Assembly: GCA_964343305.1 (NCBI GenBank)
Contig: CAYFJO010000109.1
Coordinates: forward strand, 1 to 27,177
From: CAYFJO01 sp964343305
GTDB lineage: Bacteria > Planctomycetota > Planctomycetia > Pirellulales > Pirellulaceae
Direction: 5' to 3'
Length of the DNA: 27,177 nucleotides
In this document: one piece after another, positions 7,283 to 16,231 of the stretch
Layout of the letters: each line of letters begins with the position of its first letter
Numbering within the stretch: the first letter of the stretch is position 1
Translations under genes and position numbers: made by a program
The notes under the pieces: model-generated
Told to the model about the DNA's origin: nothing
The model's database searches: none
The model's input: only the letters and a program-made list of their open reading frames with translations

Positions 7283-9136
7283 TCACTGCGTTTTCTTCGA
7301 GTCCTTTAACTTGATCGGTCCCAATTCCCACTCTTGTGACCAAACGACATTGCCGCGCTGGTAATCATATTCTCGAAGCACGAGTATGGCTTTTGCAGTC
7401 GGTTGTCCTTCGTACCGACCGCCGCCCATGGATCCAAAGACGACGTCAGTTTCGCTATCAAGGCCGCGCGATCCCCAGGAGTTACCGAGTCTTGATGGAT
7501 TGCGATTGATTCCGAACGCAGATTTGTTCTGCACCCACGCATTCTTTGGAAAATGAAAACGGCTCGTGACAACGATTTGTAATTCGCGCACGCCTCGTTT
7601 GATTCCTGGTTGATCGAGTTCGACGAGTTTCACGTCCATAAATGCACCGATGATCGACCTTTTGCAGTCGCCCGAAAGCTGCCCGTTCTTCCACAACTCG
7701 CTGAGTGTAGTCTTGGCAGTCGACGAACGCGGATCGGTCTCGGACGTCGCACGTTTCAGTAGGTGGTTTTCCCGAACGGATTGTTCGAATAACCATAAGC
7801 GATTCAGAATTTTTTTTGACGATGCGTCGGCCGACTCGTAACTCACCAGCCAAGCGTCAACCCCGCTGGTGCTGCTCAAGTCGTATTGACGCTGGAACTT
7901 CACGCGGGCGGCGGCCCACCAATCGGTCGTCGGATCGAGTTTCTTGCGGTCGAAGTCTAAACCAGTCACGTCGCGCAAATACGACTGTGCTTGGCTTGCT
8001 GTCGGATGATCGGAAGTTGACCAGTCGATTAGCAACGGCAACAGTCGCGGATGGAAAAAGGCGTGATTCGCGCCCAGCAAGGTGTAGCCGAGGTTGCTAG
8101 AGATTCCTTTGCCGCGTTGCTGCCGAGCCAGCGCCTCTTTCGTCAGCGACTCGAGCGACGCGATCGCCTTTGGATTTCGCGGCCAGTACTGTGAGCTGTC
8201 ACTCCGCGTATATAGACCTCTGAGCAAAGTGGAAAGATCGGGATCATCAAAATCGAGCAACGGAATCAGGCGATCTACGGCGCGGTAATTGTCGATGCGA
8301 CCGATCGCTGTGACGGCGGCGGCACGGACTTCGCTGTCGTGCTCTGGCGCGATCCATTTCGCAGCCGGTTCAAATGCCTGCTCGGTACAAGGAATGCCCG
8401 CGATCAGTTTCAACAGTCGGACGCGACGCTGGAAGTCCTTGGTTTCCCGAAGCGAGCGAAGAACGACTTGTTCTTCGTCGGCGTGGATCGGCGACATCGC
8501 CGTGGCAACATAGCGGGTGTGATGATTCGGCCACATGTTGGGCATTTGGACTTCGGCCGCTTCTTCTGCCTGTTCGTTGAGAAAGTCGAGCAACGCCTCG
8601 GCCCGCTCGGCGGAACGCGGCCGCTTGGCAATTTGTCGGCGTTTTTTGATTAATGCGATCGCGGTCCTCGTTGCGTCAAGAAACTTCGCGCGATTGAGAT
8701 TCGGAAATCGCGCCGGTTCCAATTGTCCGCGAAGCCCAATCAAATCCGCGCCAATGTAGACGAGATAAACGTCGTCCTTGGCGAGCCCGACAAGGCCCGC
8801 GATTCCCAACAACGGTTGATTTTTTTCGTTCAAGAATGCGACGACCTCGATTTCTGCGCCCGGTCGCTTTCCCATCGCCGAACGAAGACGTTCAGCGACC
8901 GGGTTACCCTGGAGCTGGATCGTTGCCATCCCCATGCGAACACTCGATAACACTTGGTTGACTGTCAAACGATCGCCGTCGAGCGTGCCAACGACAATCA
9001 ACTTTGAGTTCTCACAACAGTAGTTCATGTCGAACGTTGGCTGAATTTCGGCACGAGCATCGCGCCCCGTCGACAACGTCGCGAGAAAAACTGCCAACAA
9101 GAGTCGCACGAACTGCTTCCGATCACGACGAGGCAT
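7283..9136 (-). CDS. Secreted HEAT-repeat-like protein
   Basis: The 617-residue protein has a Sec signal peptide (about residues 1-29, ending ARA before E) and a beta-rich N-terminal third. The middle, about residues 220-330, reads as HEAT-like helical pairs (EVRAAAVTAIGRIDNYRAVDRLIPLLD). These repeats usually act as protein-binding scaffolds. The C-terminal third is unassigned and ends in a beta-rich segment with glycine-rich loops. The ATG at 9136 has GGAG about 7 nt upstream. It faces the preceding operon tail-to-tail with only 43 nt between and is divergent from the membrane protein at 9420. I cannot assign a specific function; planctomycetes carry many such secreted HEAT proteins. Confidence 0.75.
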   Translation of the reverse strand: MPRRDRKQFVRLLLAVFLATLSTGRDARAEIQPTFDMNYCCENSKLIVVGTLDGDRLTVNQVLSSVRMGMATIQLQGNPVAERLRSAMGKRPGAEIEVVAFLNEKNQPLLGIAGLVGLAKDDVYLVYIGADLIGLRGQLEPARFPNLNRAKFLDATRTAIALIKKRRQIAKRPRSAERAEALLDFLNEQAEEAAEVQMPNMWPNHHTRYVATAMSPIHADEEQVVLRSLRETKDFQRRVRLLKLIAGIPCTEQAFEPAAKWIAPEHDSEVRAAAVTAIGRIDNYRAVDRLIPLLDFDDPDLSTLLRGLYTRSDSSQYWPRNPKAIASLESLTKEALARQQRGKGISSNLGYTLLGANHAFFHPRLLPLLIDWSTSDHPTASQAQSYLRDVTGLDFDRKKLDPTTDWWAAARVKFQRQYDLSSTSGVDAWLVSYESADASSKKILNRLWLFEQSVRENHLLKRATSETDPRSSTAKTTLSELWKNGQLSGDCKRSIIGAFMDVKLVELDQPGIKRGVRELQIVVTSRFHFPKNAWVQNKSAFGINRNPSRLGNSWGSRGLDSETDVVFGSMGGGRYEGQPTAKAILVLREYDYQRGNVVWSQEWELGPIKLKDSKKTQ

Positions 9137-9367
9137 TACACATCTCCAGCAGACTGATTCTCCACAGCACCAACGTACAACGGTGCGTTTGACGCGTCAA
9201 TTTCGGAATTTGTTCCTTCGAAAGTGCTTGTTGAATGCTCGGTGAGGTCCTTTGCTAAGTTAAACTTGGATGCAAGGACTTATTGAAAACTGTGCGGCAA
9301 ATGGGCCGCAAGGTGCTAGGCGCGGGTTCCTATGCCAATCCCCAAAATCCGCACACTAGGGCGTTGC

Positions 9368-9394
9368 GGCTCACAGGAAACTGGGCCGTGAGCC
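9368..9394. repeat. Small hairpin in a divergent intergenic region
   Basis: A perfect 7-bp inverted repeat, GGCTCAC and GTGAGCC, is separated by 13 nt. It lies 26 nt upstream of the membrane protein start, in a 283-nt region between two divergent genes. It may be a regulatory hairpin or operator, or a piece of a dispersed repeat. I saw nothing else of note in 9137-9419. Confidence 0.4.
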
Positions 9395-9419
9395 ACGTAG
9401 TTCTCATTAGACTGGAACA

Positions 9420-10436
9420 ATGACCGACCATTTGAATTCACGTGATCGCGAAAGTGAATCTGACAGTGACGGTGAGATTCAACAACTCCGCGATCAAGTT
9501 GTGTCTCTTGAACTCAGTCTGGCGGATCGGACGCGTGACTCGCTTTTGTTGAGTACTCTGTTGTTGATATTGTGTCCGTACGTTTTTTATCTTGCGGCAA
9601 TTATTTTGGACCAAACTCCTCACTCGTACGGATTCGCTTATTTCGTGATACACGGGTCCCTGGCTGGTTGCCTGCTCGCACAGTGGTCGTTGATCAGCGT
9701 GTTTTGCATGTTGAATTGGCGAACTGCGTGGAGTCGTTGCCTCTTTTTTGTTGGTCTCGCAACTCTCATTGCGGCGACGAGCATCGTTCCGATCGTCATG
9801 ATCTTTGTCTGGATAAACGAGATTCCAAAACAGTTCGAAGTCGTGATCGATTTCGCCTATCTGTTTTTTGACGAAGTTATTTGGTTGCCGGGCATGATCG
9901 CGCTATCGATCCTGCCAAGTTTCGGATTGAAGGTCTTTCGACGCTGGACAATTGGTCCCTCATCCAAGAATGTCGAACCTCGTGCCGCGACGCTCGCGAC
10001 CTATTTCATAACGATCGCATTCTGTGCAGCGGGATTGGCGGTGGCTCAGTGGTTGTGGGCTCTGCTCGGCGGAGCGTATGGCGGAGGACCGGATCCAATT
10101 GCGATTTCGATTTTGTTCTTCTCCATTTACGCCAGTGTTTCAGCACTCGTGGTTGGATTCGTCCACGTTTGGATCCTAGAAAATGCACTTAACGGCAAGT
10201 CATTCCGGTCCTGGATTTGGCGAATCCCCGTCGTACTTTTTGCGGGTGGATTATTGATCGTGGTACTGTGGTTTATTGGTTTGCAAGTTGATTCCGTTAG
10301 GTTCTCCCGTTTAGACGTTTGGCAAGTCGCGGGCTATAACGTTTCTGCCGTGTCCGTGTCATCGCTGGTGTTTTGGTGCGGTTGCCGCTGGGTGCGAACG
10401 CTCGGAGTCGAGCTTTATTTCAGCAGAAATGAATAA
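9420..10436 (+). CDS. Polytopic membrane protein of unknown function
   Basis: The 338-residue protein begins with a charged, probably coiled segment (about residues 17-38, IQQLRDQVVSLELSLADR). About eight hydrophobic helices follow, near residues 41-62, 73-97, 106-132, 145-167, 190-213, 227-251, 268-288 and 307-327. I recognise no family motif and no conserved charged residues suggesting a transporter or enzyme. The ATG has only a weak upstream GGAAC. The gene stands alone, divergent from the HEAT-like gene and convergent with the lyase gene, with a long hairpin between it and the latter. Confidence 0.7.
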   Translation: MTDHLNSRDRESESDSDGEIQQLRDQVVSLELSLADRTRDSLLLSTLLLILCPYVFYLAAIILDQTPHSYGFAYFVIHGSLAGCLLAQWSLISVFCMLNWRTAWSRCLFFVGLATLIAATSIVPIVMIFVWINEIPKQFEVVIDFAYLFFDEVIWLPGMIALSILPSFGLKVFRRWTIGPSSKNVEPRAATLATYFITIAFCAAGLAVAQWLWALLGGAYGGGPDPIAISILFFSIYASVSALVVGFVHVWILENALNGKSFRSWIWRIPVVLFAGGLLIVVLWFIGLQVDSVRFSRLDVWQVAGYNVSAVSVSSLVFWCGCRWVRTLGVELYFSRNE

Positions 10437-10478
10437 ATCGATTGCTGTTTGGACGGGTGATAACTTGAGCACTTTTCA

Positions 10479-10541
10479 AAACCCGAAGCGTGAGCGAGGG
10501 ACTGGAGTAGACGGGAAGTCCTTCGCTTACGCGTCGGGTTT
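10479..10541. repeat. Long imperfect inverted repeat, possible bidirectional terminator
   Basis: Two 25-nt arms (10479-10503 and 10517-10541) enclose a 13-nt loop. They match at 22 of 25 positions. Read as plus-strand RNA, two of the three differences are G-U pairs. The arms begin AAACCCGAAGCG and end CGCGTCGGGTTT. The element lies 42 nt after the stop of the membrane protein gene and 75 nt beyond the stop of the convergent lyase gene, where it could end transcription from both sides. Arms of this kind recur in planctomycete genomes as far as I recall, so it may equally be a copy of a dispersed repeat. Confidence 0.7.
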
Positions 10542-10616
10542 CAATGCGATCTACTCAGGTTGTAGTTTCTTTCGTCGCCATTCGACGCTTGCCTTTTCGA
10601 TTTCTACCTCACTCTG

Positions 10617-12680
10617 TTACTTTGCCAGACCAACAACGACGTCCTGCTTGGTGAATTCGATGGTCCAATCGCGATCGATCGTCTTGATTGTGACTTCTGG
10701 ATGCTCGTCATTGGTTGATTCTACATCGGTGACATAATTGCCTGCTCCGCTCAGATCATACACCGTGACGAAGCGCGCGTCGCGTGTGCTCGCGCGGCGG
10801 CGAATCAATGCCGGAGCTTTTTGATTCACCGAGCTGCCAATTCCGATCGCCGTGTGGATTTCGTCGGCCTCGTTTCCAGCCAGCCATAGTCGCAGGCGCT
10901 GCTTGCCGGCGGGAAAGTCCCAGCGCGAAGGCGTATCCTTCCATCGCCGCGCGTCGACCAAATGTTGATAGCCCGATCCCGAGCCAAGTTTGTCGATCTT
11001 CATTGATACATGTTCGTCGACCGGTTCAACCGGCTCGCTCACCGCATGCGCGAGCCAGTCGATTTGGATGTCACGCGTGGCTTGAACGTCAAGAACGTCG
11101 ACCAGCATCTGCTTCGTCAGCAAAAGGTATCGCCGCATCGAGACGCCCACATACGCCGTCTTGCACTCGCCGGCACAAGCAGCCCATCCGCCGCCGGTTT
11201 TTAGCCAATGCAAGCTGCCGGTCGCTGGCCACTGGTTCGATCTGTTCACGACGACGGTGTTGTGAGCCACGGTATGTTTGACCCATGTCTCGTACTCTTT
11301 ATGCGAATAGCCGATGCGTCCCGTGTCCAGCAGCCACTCACGGCCATTGGCAAACAGTGTGATATTCATCTTGTCGTAATGTCCGTGCCCGCCGCCGTGC
11401 CGACCGTAGTCGAAAAACACACACGACTGATCAGTGCCGTCGCCTACACGCAAAATGGCCAGTCCCGCATCGGCGAGGTTCATGGACTTTGTTGCCAGTG
11501 GCCACTGCGGTTTCGCACTTGAGCCGAGCAACTCGGCAAGCAGCTTTGGCTTGCCCCAAGACGCCGCCTGCGCGAACACCGGATCGCCGTACGTCCGCCA
11601 CGCCCACTGGTACGACCAGTTGAAATTACGGAAGCTGCTCGGATCACTGTCGTTGATGGCCGGATATCGTCCGTCTGGGTAGGCAACGTTCAACGAACTC
11701 GTTAGCAGCTTTTTGAAACGTGACTCTTCGTGCAGCGGCAGTCCCATTTTTCGGCCCGCGTCGACGATCTCGACCATCGCTTGCAGCGCGTAGTTCTGAT
11801 ACGCCATCGCGCCTTCGTACCACACCCCATCATCGCCAAGACTGCGTTGAAGTTGATCACGAAAACCGCCGCGCATCGTCAACACTTTTTCGACAAGCTG
11901 CTCATCCGCCAACACCGACGCAATCGCCATCAGACCGGCGTTGTACCAGGTTTGATGGTTGTTGATGCCTTGATTGAATCTCAGCAGCGTTGCGGCCGTG
12001 GCTCGAAAGAAGTCGTCTTCCACGTGCTTCCGGTCGTCGTCCTTCCAAACGGCTGAACGTCGAGTCAAATCGTAGGCCTTGGCCAATCGGATCACGCCTA
12101 CGGCTTCATCCAAACTCTGCACATAACGTCGCCCGCCCAATGGCGCGAGCCAACCACGGCGTCCCCAGCGATCGAGTCGCGGCGGATAATCGGCGTAGGC
12201 GTCGGCCAAGTGAAGCAGGATTCGCCGAACCTGCGTGGCGTACTTGTCGTCGTCGGTGTACGCATAAGCCCAGCCGAGCTTGAGCGCGGCACGTTCTAGG
12301 TCGTAGTGCATCTGACAGCGATACGCCGCCACGGTTCGCTTGTCGACATACTTTCGTTTGCACTTGGGACATTCGTGTTCGTCAAGCGAGAGCATCCGCA
12401 GCGTCGCTCCATCATCCGGACACGCATAATAAAAGATCCAAGAGCCATGCCCCTTCGGCACTGGGATCGGACGCGTCACCAAGCCGTCTGCCGCTTTGAC
12501 GGCCGCCGCCCGTTTTGCCGCGAAGTCATCGCGCGACATTTCCTCAGCGAGTTCCTTTCGAGTGGTTGCCAATCGCGGCGAATCCGGAAAAACGGGCTTG
12601 CACTCTTCCGCACCCGAAAGACTTGCCAACAGCATTGCGGCAACAAACAGCGAAGCGGTTTTTGAATGTCGTCGAGTCAT
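10617..12680 (-). CDS. Heparinase II/III-family polysaccharide lyase
   Basis: This 687-residue secreted protein has a Sec signal peptide (residues 1 to about 24). A short cysteine motif follows (C87, then CPKC at 104-107) that may bind zinc. An alpha/alpha toroid domain lies at about 115-390, with the Asn-His pair of these lyases at N241/H242 followed by Y246. A C-terminal beta-sandwich of the heparinase II/III type follows, with GGGHGHYDK (430-437) and VAHNTVVVN (471-479). Such enzymes cleave uronic-acid polysaccharides (heparin-like glycans, alginate and similar) by beta-elimination; the substrate cannot be told. I chose the ATG at 12680 because it starts directly at the signal peptide. The frame stays open to 12755, but those codons do not look like signal sequence. 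Confidence 0.88.
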   Translation of the reverse strand: MTRRHSKTASLFVAAMLLASLSGAEECKPVFPDSPRLATTRKELAEEMSRDDFAAKRAAAVKAADGLVTRPIPVPKGHGSWIFYYACPDDGATLRMLSLDEHECPKCKRKYVDKRTVAAYRCQMHYDLERAALKLGWAYAYTDDDKYATQVRRILLHLADAYADYPPRLDRWGRRGWLAPLGGRRYVQSLDEAVGVIRLAKAYDLTRRSAVWKDDDRKHVEDDFFRATAATLLRFNQGINNHQTWYNAGLMAIASVLADEQLVEKVLTMRGGFRDQLQRSLGDDGVWYEGAMAYQNYALQAMVEIVDAGRKMGLPLHEESRFKKLLTSSLNVAYPDGRYPAINDSDPSSFRNFNWSYQWAWRTYGDPVFAQAASWGKPKLLAELLGSSAKPQWPLATKSMNLADAGLAILRVGDGTDQSCVFFDYGRHGGGHGHYDKMNITLFANGREWLLDTGRIGYSHKEYETWVKHTVAHNTVVVNRSNQWPATGSLHWLKTGGGWAACAGECKTAYVGVSMRRYLLLTKQMLVDVLDVQATRDIQIDWLAHAVSEPVEPVDEHVSMKIDKLGSGSGYQHLVDARRWKDTPSRWDFPAGKQRLRLWLAGNEADEIHTAIGIGSSVNQKAPALIRRRASTRDARFVTVYDLSGAGNYVTDVESTNDEHPEVTIKTIDRDWTIEFTKQDVVVGLAK

Positions 12681-12893
12681 TTGTTTCTTTCGAGTCGCAC
12701 CGATCGGAAAACTGCATTTGGAGATTCTAGCCGATGCTCGCTTCATGGACATCACGCCGCCCGAACGAAACTAGGTCTTGTCAGAAACTGGAAACCGCGA
12801 CGCGTCACAGCCGTGCCACGAGTTTTCGCCAGACGCTGCGCTACGATGTGAGACCGCGTTGCGGAAAAGAGTGAAGCATCGGCAACGTTTTCG

Positions 12894-13223
12894 TCAAGAT
12901 GGAAACGAATCGTCTGGGTTGCCATCTTGTAGCTTCTCCGTGACCTTGGAAGGTGTGCGACTCTGCAGCTCGCTGGCCAGGTTTTCGCCCTCGGTGATTT
13001 GTTTTCGAATCAGATCACGATTGTCAAAATAGAAAGCGAGTGCCGCATGAACGTCGGCAAGAGACAATTGAGAATAGAACGCGACAATGTCTTCGGGCGA
13101 CATCCCCTGACGTTCGTGCAGTAGCACGATGTCCTGCACACGAATTCGATGGCCTGCAATACAAGGTTTGCCGCCGCAAACGCCCGGCTTGATTTCAATA
13201 TGTTTCGCAATCACGGTTTCCAT
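12894..13223 (-). CDS. DUF433-family protein, probable orphan antitoxin
   Basis: The 109-residue protein carries the DUF433 signature at residues 5-75: IEIKPGVCGGKPCIAGHRI, then VQDIVLLHERQGMSPEDI and LSLADVHAALAFYFDN. DUF433 proteins have a small winged-helix-like fold and are usually the DNA-binding antitoxin partner of a downstream DUF5615 PIN-like toxin. Here the DNA downstream (12681-12893) contains no such toxin frame. The ATG at 13223 gives the usual N-terminus; a TTG two codons earlier is the alternative. The C-terminal tail (about residues 85-109) is longer than the core domain and of low complexity. Confidence 0.85.
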   Translation of the reverse strand: METVIAKHIEIKPGVCGGKPCIAGHRIRVQDIVLLHERQGMSPEDIVAFYSQLSLADVHAALAFYFDNRDLIRKQITEGENLASELQSRTPSKVTEKLQDGNPDDSFPS

Positions 13224-13249
13224 AGCCAACTATTGTATTCTTCAAGCGA

Positions 13250-13630
13250 TCAAGTGACAACGTTGACGTTGTTTCTCGTGGGGCGCGGGAACACGTTTGC
13301 GAACTGTTTTGAAATCGTCCACAAATAACGTAGCCGAAGTCGTGAGTCCTTTGCTCTGTCGGGTGCAGCGGCAATCCTCGTGACGATCTCGTTTGATTTC
13401 TCGCCACGCATGTCATAGCACTGGCGACAAGACCGGAGGTTGGAGAGTGACAAACCTTTGGCGCTCGCGGCCTCGGCGATTTCCGTGATGAACTGATCTC
13501 CGTAGTTTGCCCGATCTTTTCCCGCTGTTCGAACTCCGCTGCGCCGATCAGCCAGTTCCATGGGAACTCGCTTGATCCGCCTGCACGGCTTCAGGCCACA
13601 TTCTAGGCGAGCGGCAGGTCGGAGTGCCAT
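13250..13630 (-). pseudogene. Possible remnant of a DUF1016 (YhcG-like) nuclease N-domain
   Basis: This frame contains a stretch resembling the DUF1016 N-terminal domain: KDRANYGDQFITEIAEAA, followed by AKGLSLSNLRSCRQCYDM. That matches the usual pattern of R-A-x-Y-G, a helix, then G-[FL]-S-x-x-N-L-x-x-x-R-x-F-Y. The segments before and after it do not continue the family: there is no WEIG-like start and no PD-(D/E)XK nuclease half. It overlaps no other gene and lies between the sulfatase and DUF433 genes. A decayed fragment is the best reading; a chance short protein is the alternative. Confidence 0.35.
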
Positions 13631-13634
13631 CCTA

Positions 13635-15050
13635 CTATTTAGTCACTGCTCTGTCGTCTCCGGTGGGCCACCACTCATCCAGTAACGCCTTTAGGTCGGC
13701 GACGGTGTTTGAGTATTCGGGCATCGAGGCGAGATTTTTTGTTTCCAGCGGGTCAGACTGCAAGTCGAACAATGCCAATGGTACAGTCGGCTTGGCGGGT
13801 CCAGGGATTATCAATTTGAAGTTCCCACGACGAACCCATTTGGCACGCACGTGCTGCGACGGCTTCCCCAAGGCTTGCGCGTCATTGGGATAAATGGCTC
13901 CAAATGCGGGTCGATTCGGCAGCTTGGCTTCTCCGCGCGCGGACGGCATGAGATCGAGTCCCTTCATTCGTGACGTCACCTGCTTCGGCAGGCCGACCGC
14001 GGAGAGGACGGTTGGTACGAGATCTACGGTCTGCACGATTTGTTGGTGGTTGGCGGGTCGAACCTGACCTTGCCAGGAAATCAGAATTGGCGTGCGGAGA
14101 CCGTCTTCAAATGATGACAACTTGGAACGTTGGTTTTGCCGCTCATGTTGGTTCTCGTCCGGACGGAATCCGTTATCGGCAACGAATACAATCAACGTGT
14201 TGTTGATCACGCCCGTTTGCTCGAGCTGGCTCAAAAGATACCCCACCGTTTCGTCAAAGCGAGCGATCTCGGCGTAATAGGGCAGCAAATGTTTATCAAC
14301 GTCTTTGCCCTCGTAAAGTTCACGAAACCGTTTCGGCGCATCGAAAGGCGTGTGGGGAAGAAACGGAGCGTACCAAACAAAGAATGGTTGCTTGCCCGCA
14401 TGTTCTTTCAAAAAGCGATCGATCGGTTGCATCGTTTCGCGGCCGATGACAAGTCCAGCGTCGCCGTTGCCGTGAGCCACCCACTCGCCGTTTGCTTGGG
14501 CGCGCGTTCCTGTGACTTGGCCGAGTCGATTTGCCGGCCGCCCCAGTGTCATGCCATGCGTGAATCCGGCGGCTTTGTAGTCGTCTTCCCAGTGCTTGCC
14601 GGTTTGCAGGCACACGTAACCATGTTCGGAGAGAATCCGCGGCAGCGTCGCCGTCTTTTGGATCAGATAGTTCGTGGTGGAACGCGTCTTTTCGTAATCC
14701 GCCGCCGTCATCTGTCGCATGGCGCGCAGACCGGGCGGCGGATGATTGAAGTGAATCCCATGCTGGTGCGGATACAGGCCAGTCAGCAACGTCGCCAGCG
14801 ATGGACGACAGACACTCATTGGAACGTAGCCGTTTGCATAGCGAGCTGACTGCGACGCGAGCCGATCGATGTTTGGAGTGTAAACCGTCTTGTTGCCGAG
14901 AAATCCGAAATCCTGATACGAGTGATCGTCCGCGATGATCATGACGACGTTGGGCGGGTTGGATGCGGCTCGTGCCACAACGAGTTGGCTTAGGACGATC
15001 AGAGCGAGACCGAAACAAGGCCGGGCGAAGCGATTAGAATTCATCTTCAT
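13635..15050 (-). CDS. Secreted sulfatase-family (S1) protein with atypical active-site motif
   Basis: This 471-residue protein belongs to the type I sulfatase/alkaline phosphatase superfamily. It has a Sec signal peptide (about residues 1-28), metal-binding ADDHS (D41, D42), DNG late in the chain, and the lysine-containing SKLSSFEDGLRTP. The active-site block reads CRPSLATLLTG at C81-G91. The cysteine, proline and serine of the CxPSR signature are present, but the arginine is replaced by L85. The usual GKWH is GKHW (151-154). Sulfatases of this class need the cysteine converted to formylglycine, and that arginine is part of the recognition and active site. The enzyme would otherwise hydrolyse sulfate esters of polysaccharides in the periplasm. 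It starts 14 nt after the beta-helix gene's stop, so both probably form one operon. The start is uncertain among 15062 (TTG), 15050 and 15044. Confidence 0.88.
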   Translation of the reverse strand: MKMNSNRFARPCFGLALIVLSQLVVARAASNPPNVVMIIADDHSYQDFGFLGNKTVYTPNIDRLASQSARYANGYVPMSVCRPSLATLLTGLYPHQHGIHFNHPPPGLRAMRQMTAADYEKTRSTTNYLIQKTATLPRILSEHGYVCLQTGKHWEDDYKAAGFTHGMTLGRPANRLGQVTGTRAQANGEWVAHGNGDAGLVIGRETMQPIDRFLKEHAGKQPFFVWYAPFLPHTPFDAPKRFRELYEGKDVDKHLLPYYAEIARFDETVGYLLSQLEQTGVINNTLIVFVADNGFRPDENQHERQNQRSKLSSFEDGLRTPILISWQGQVRPANHQQIVQTVDLVPTVLSAVGLPKQVTSRMKGLDLMPSARGEAKLPNRPAFGAIYPNDAQALGKPSQHVRAKWVRRGNFKLIIPGPAKPTVPLALFDLQSDPLETKNLASMPEYSNTVADLKALLDEWWPTGDDRAVTK

Positions 15051-15064
15051 GCGACGTAGCAAGT

Positions 15065-16219
15065 TTACTCGGTAGTATCCGACTTCAGCTCTTCGGTACG
15101 CGTTTGACGTAACTGAATGGATGCCTTCAATGTGTTTCCATAAATGCGGACATTCTTCGTTCCATTCAACGAAATCGCAGTCTCCGCACCGCTGATTTGA
15201 TTATCCGAAATGGTTACGTCTTCTCCGGGTTGCTTGTTGTAGCGTGAGTTGCCCCAGACGTAGAGGCCAATCGTTGATTCTTCCGCACCTTCAATAATAT
15301 TGCCGCGAAAAATCAATCCCTTTGTGTAGCCAAGTTGCACAACCGCGATAGCTTTGGGAAGCGCTTTGACGATATTGCTATGAATCACCAAGTTCGTGTT
15401 TGAATTGCCGACGATTCTGCCCGTGACCGTGTTGCCTCGAATGATCATTCCCTCGACACCGCCTGCCAGGATCGACTTTCGGCACTGGTTGTTCTGAATG
15501 ATCACGTTTTTCAAACCGCGAGCGTGCTCGACGTGAATCGTCGATCCACCGGGTTGCACGGAGTGTTCGAGGTCGCGACAACCAGTCACCAGATAGTCTC
15601 GCGAACCAGGGCTGCCGCCCATTTGGATGCCTTGGCGAACGAAGTTCCGTAGCGTGCAATCTCGCACGGTGATTGCTCGGCAGTTGTAAGAAAACGCCAT
15701 GCAATCGCCAGAAAAATTCTCGGCCAACACGTTCATCACGGTGACGTTTTCGATCACGTGGTTCTTGTTGTAAAACCACAGTCCAGCGTTGTGTTCCGGA
15801 GTCTCACCTTTGACGTATTTCGGATGTGTGTTCGATCCGTCCAAGTGCAGGTCGCGGATCACAACATTCTTCGTGCCACCATCGACCGGCGCGCCGATCA
15901 TCCGCCAGAAGTTCGACTGATTGACCTTGGAATCGAACTTGAGAATCGACGCCGCGCCTTCACCGCGAATCGTTGTATTGGGCGGCACTTCAAGGATTGG
16001 CGTTTCATTGTTGCGTCGCGAGAGGATAAACGTACCCGCGGGAATGAAAACCGTGCCGCCACCTGCTTTGCCGCACGCAGAGAGCGTCTTTTCGATCGCT
16101 GTCGAATCGTCCGTGTCATCATTCGCCGTCGCACCGTACTCGGTAATGTTGAACTCTTTGGCTGATAGCGACGGGCACAACATCCAAGCGGTTAGAAACA
16201 AAGAAAGTAGTCGTTTCAT
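15065..16219 (-). CDS. Secreted right-handed parallel beta-helix protein (pectate-lyase superfamily type)
   Basis: The 384-residue protein has a Sec signal peptide (1-20, ending SLSA before K). The Pectate_lyase_3-like N-terminal motif is at about residues 23-64 (ITEYGATANDDTDDSTAIEK, then GGGTVFIPAGTF). Many beta-helix rungs follow with regularly spaced asparagines (VIENVTVMNV, GMIIRGNTVTG, DVTISDNQISG, NVRIYGNTL). Such proteins bind or cleave polysaccharides such as pectin-like or sulfated polymers; no catalytic set is certain. The ATG at 16219 is supported by AAGGA seven bases upstream, and the open frame beyond it (to 16489) is not protein-like. It is followed after 14 nt by the sulfatase, suggesting that both act on one sulfated glycan. 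Confidence 0.85.
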   Translation of the reverse strand: MKRLLSLFLTAWMLCPSLSAKEFNITEYGATANDDTDDSTAIEKTLSACGKAGGGTVFIPAGTFILSRRNNETPILEVPPNTTIRGEGAASILKFDSKVNQSNFWRMIGAPVDGGTKNVVIRDLHLDGSNTHPKYVKGETPEHNAGLWFYNKNHVIENVTVMNVLAENFSGDCMAFSYNCRAITVRDCTLRNFVRQGIQMGGSPGSRDYLVTGCRDLEHSVQPGGSTIHVEHARGLKNVIIQNNQCRKSILAGGVEGMIIRGNTVTGRIVGNSNTNLVIHSNIVKALPKAIAVVQLGYTKGLIFRGNIIEGAEESTIGLYVWGNSRYNKQPGEDVTISDNQISGAETAISLNGTKNVRIYGNTLKASIQLRQTRTEELKSDTTE

Positions 16220-16226
16220 TTCGAAA

Positions 16227-16231
16227 TCCTT
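16227..16231 (-). promoter_or_regulatory. Ribosome binding site of the beta-helix gene
   Basis: AAGGA on the minus strand lies seven bases before the ATG at 16217-16219. It decides this start over the GTG 90 codons upstream in the same frame. Confidence 0.7.

Noticed and set aside
14130..14849. 239-codon plus-strand open frame
   Set aside because: It is antisense to the sulfatase gene and has no recognisable motif.
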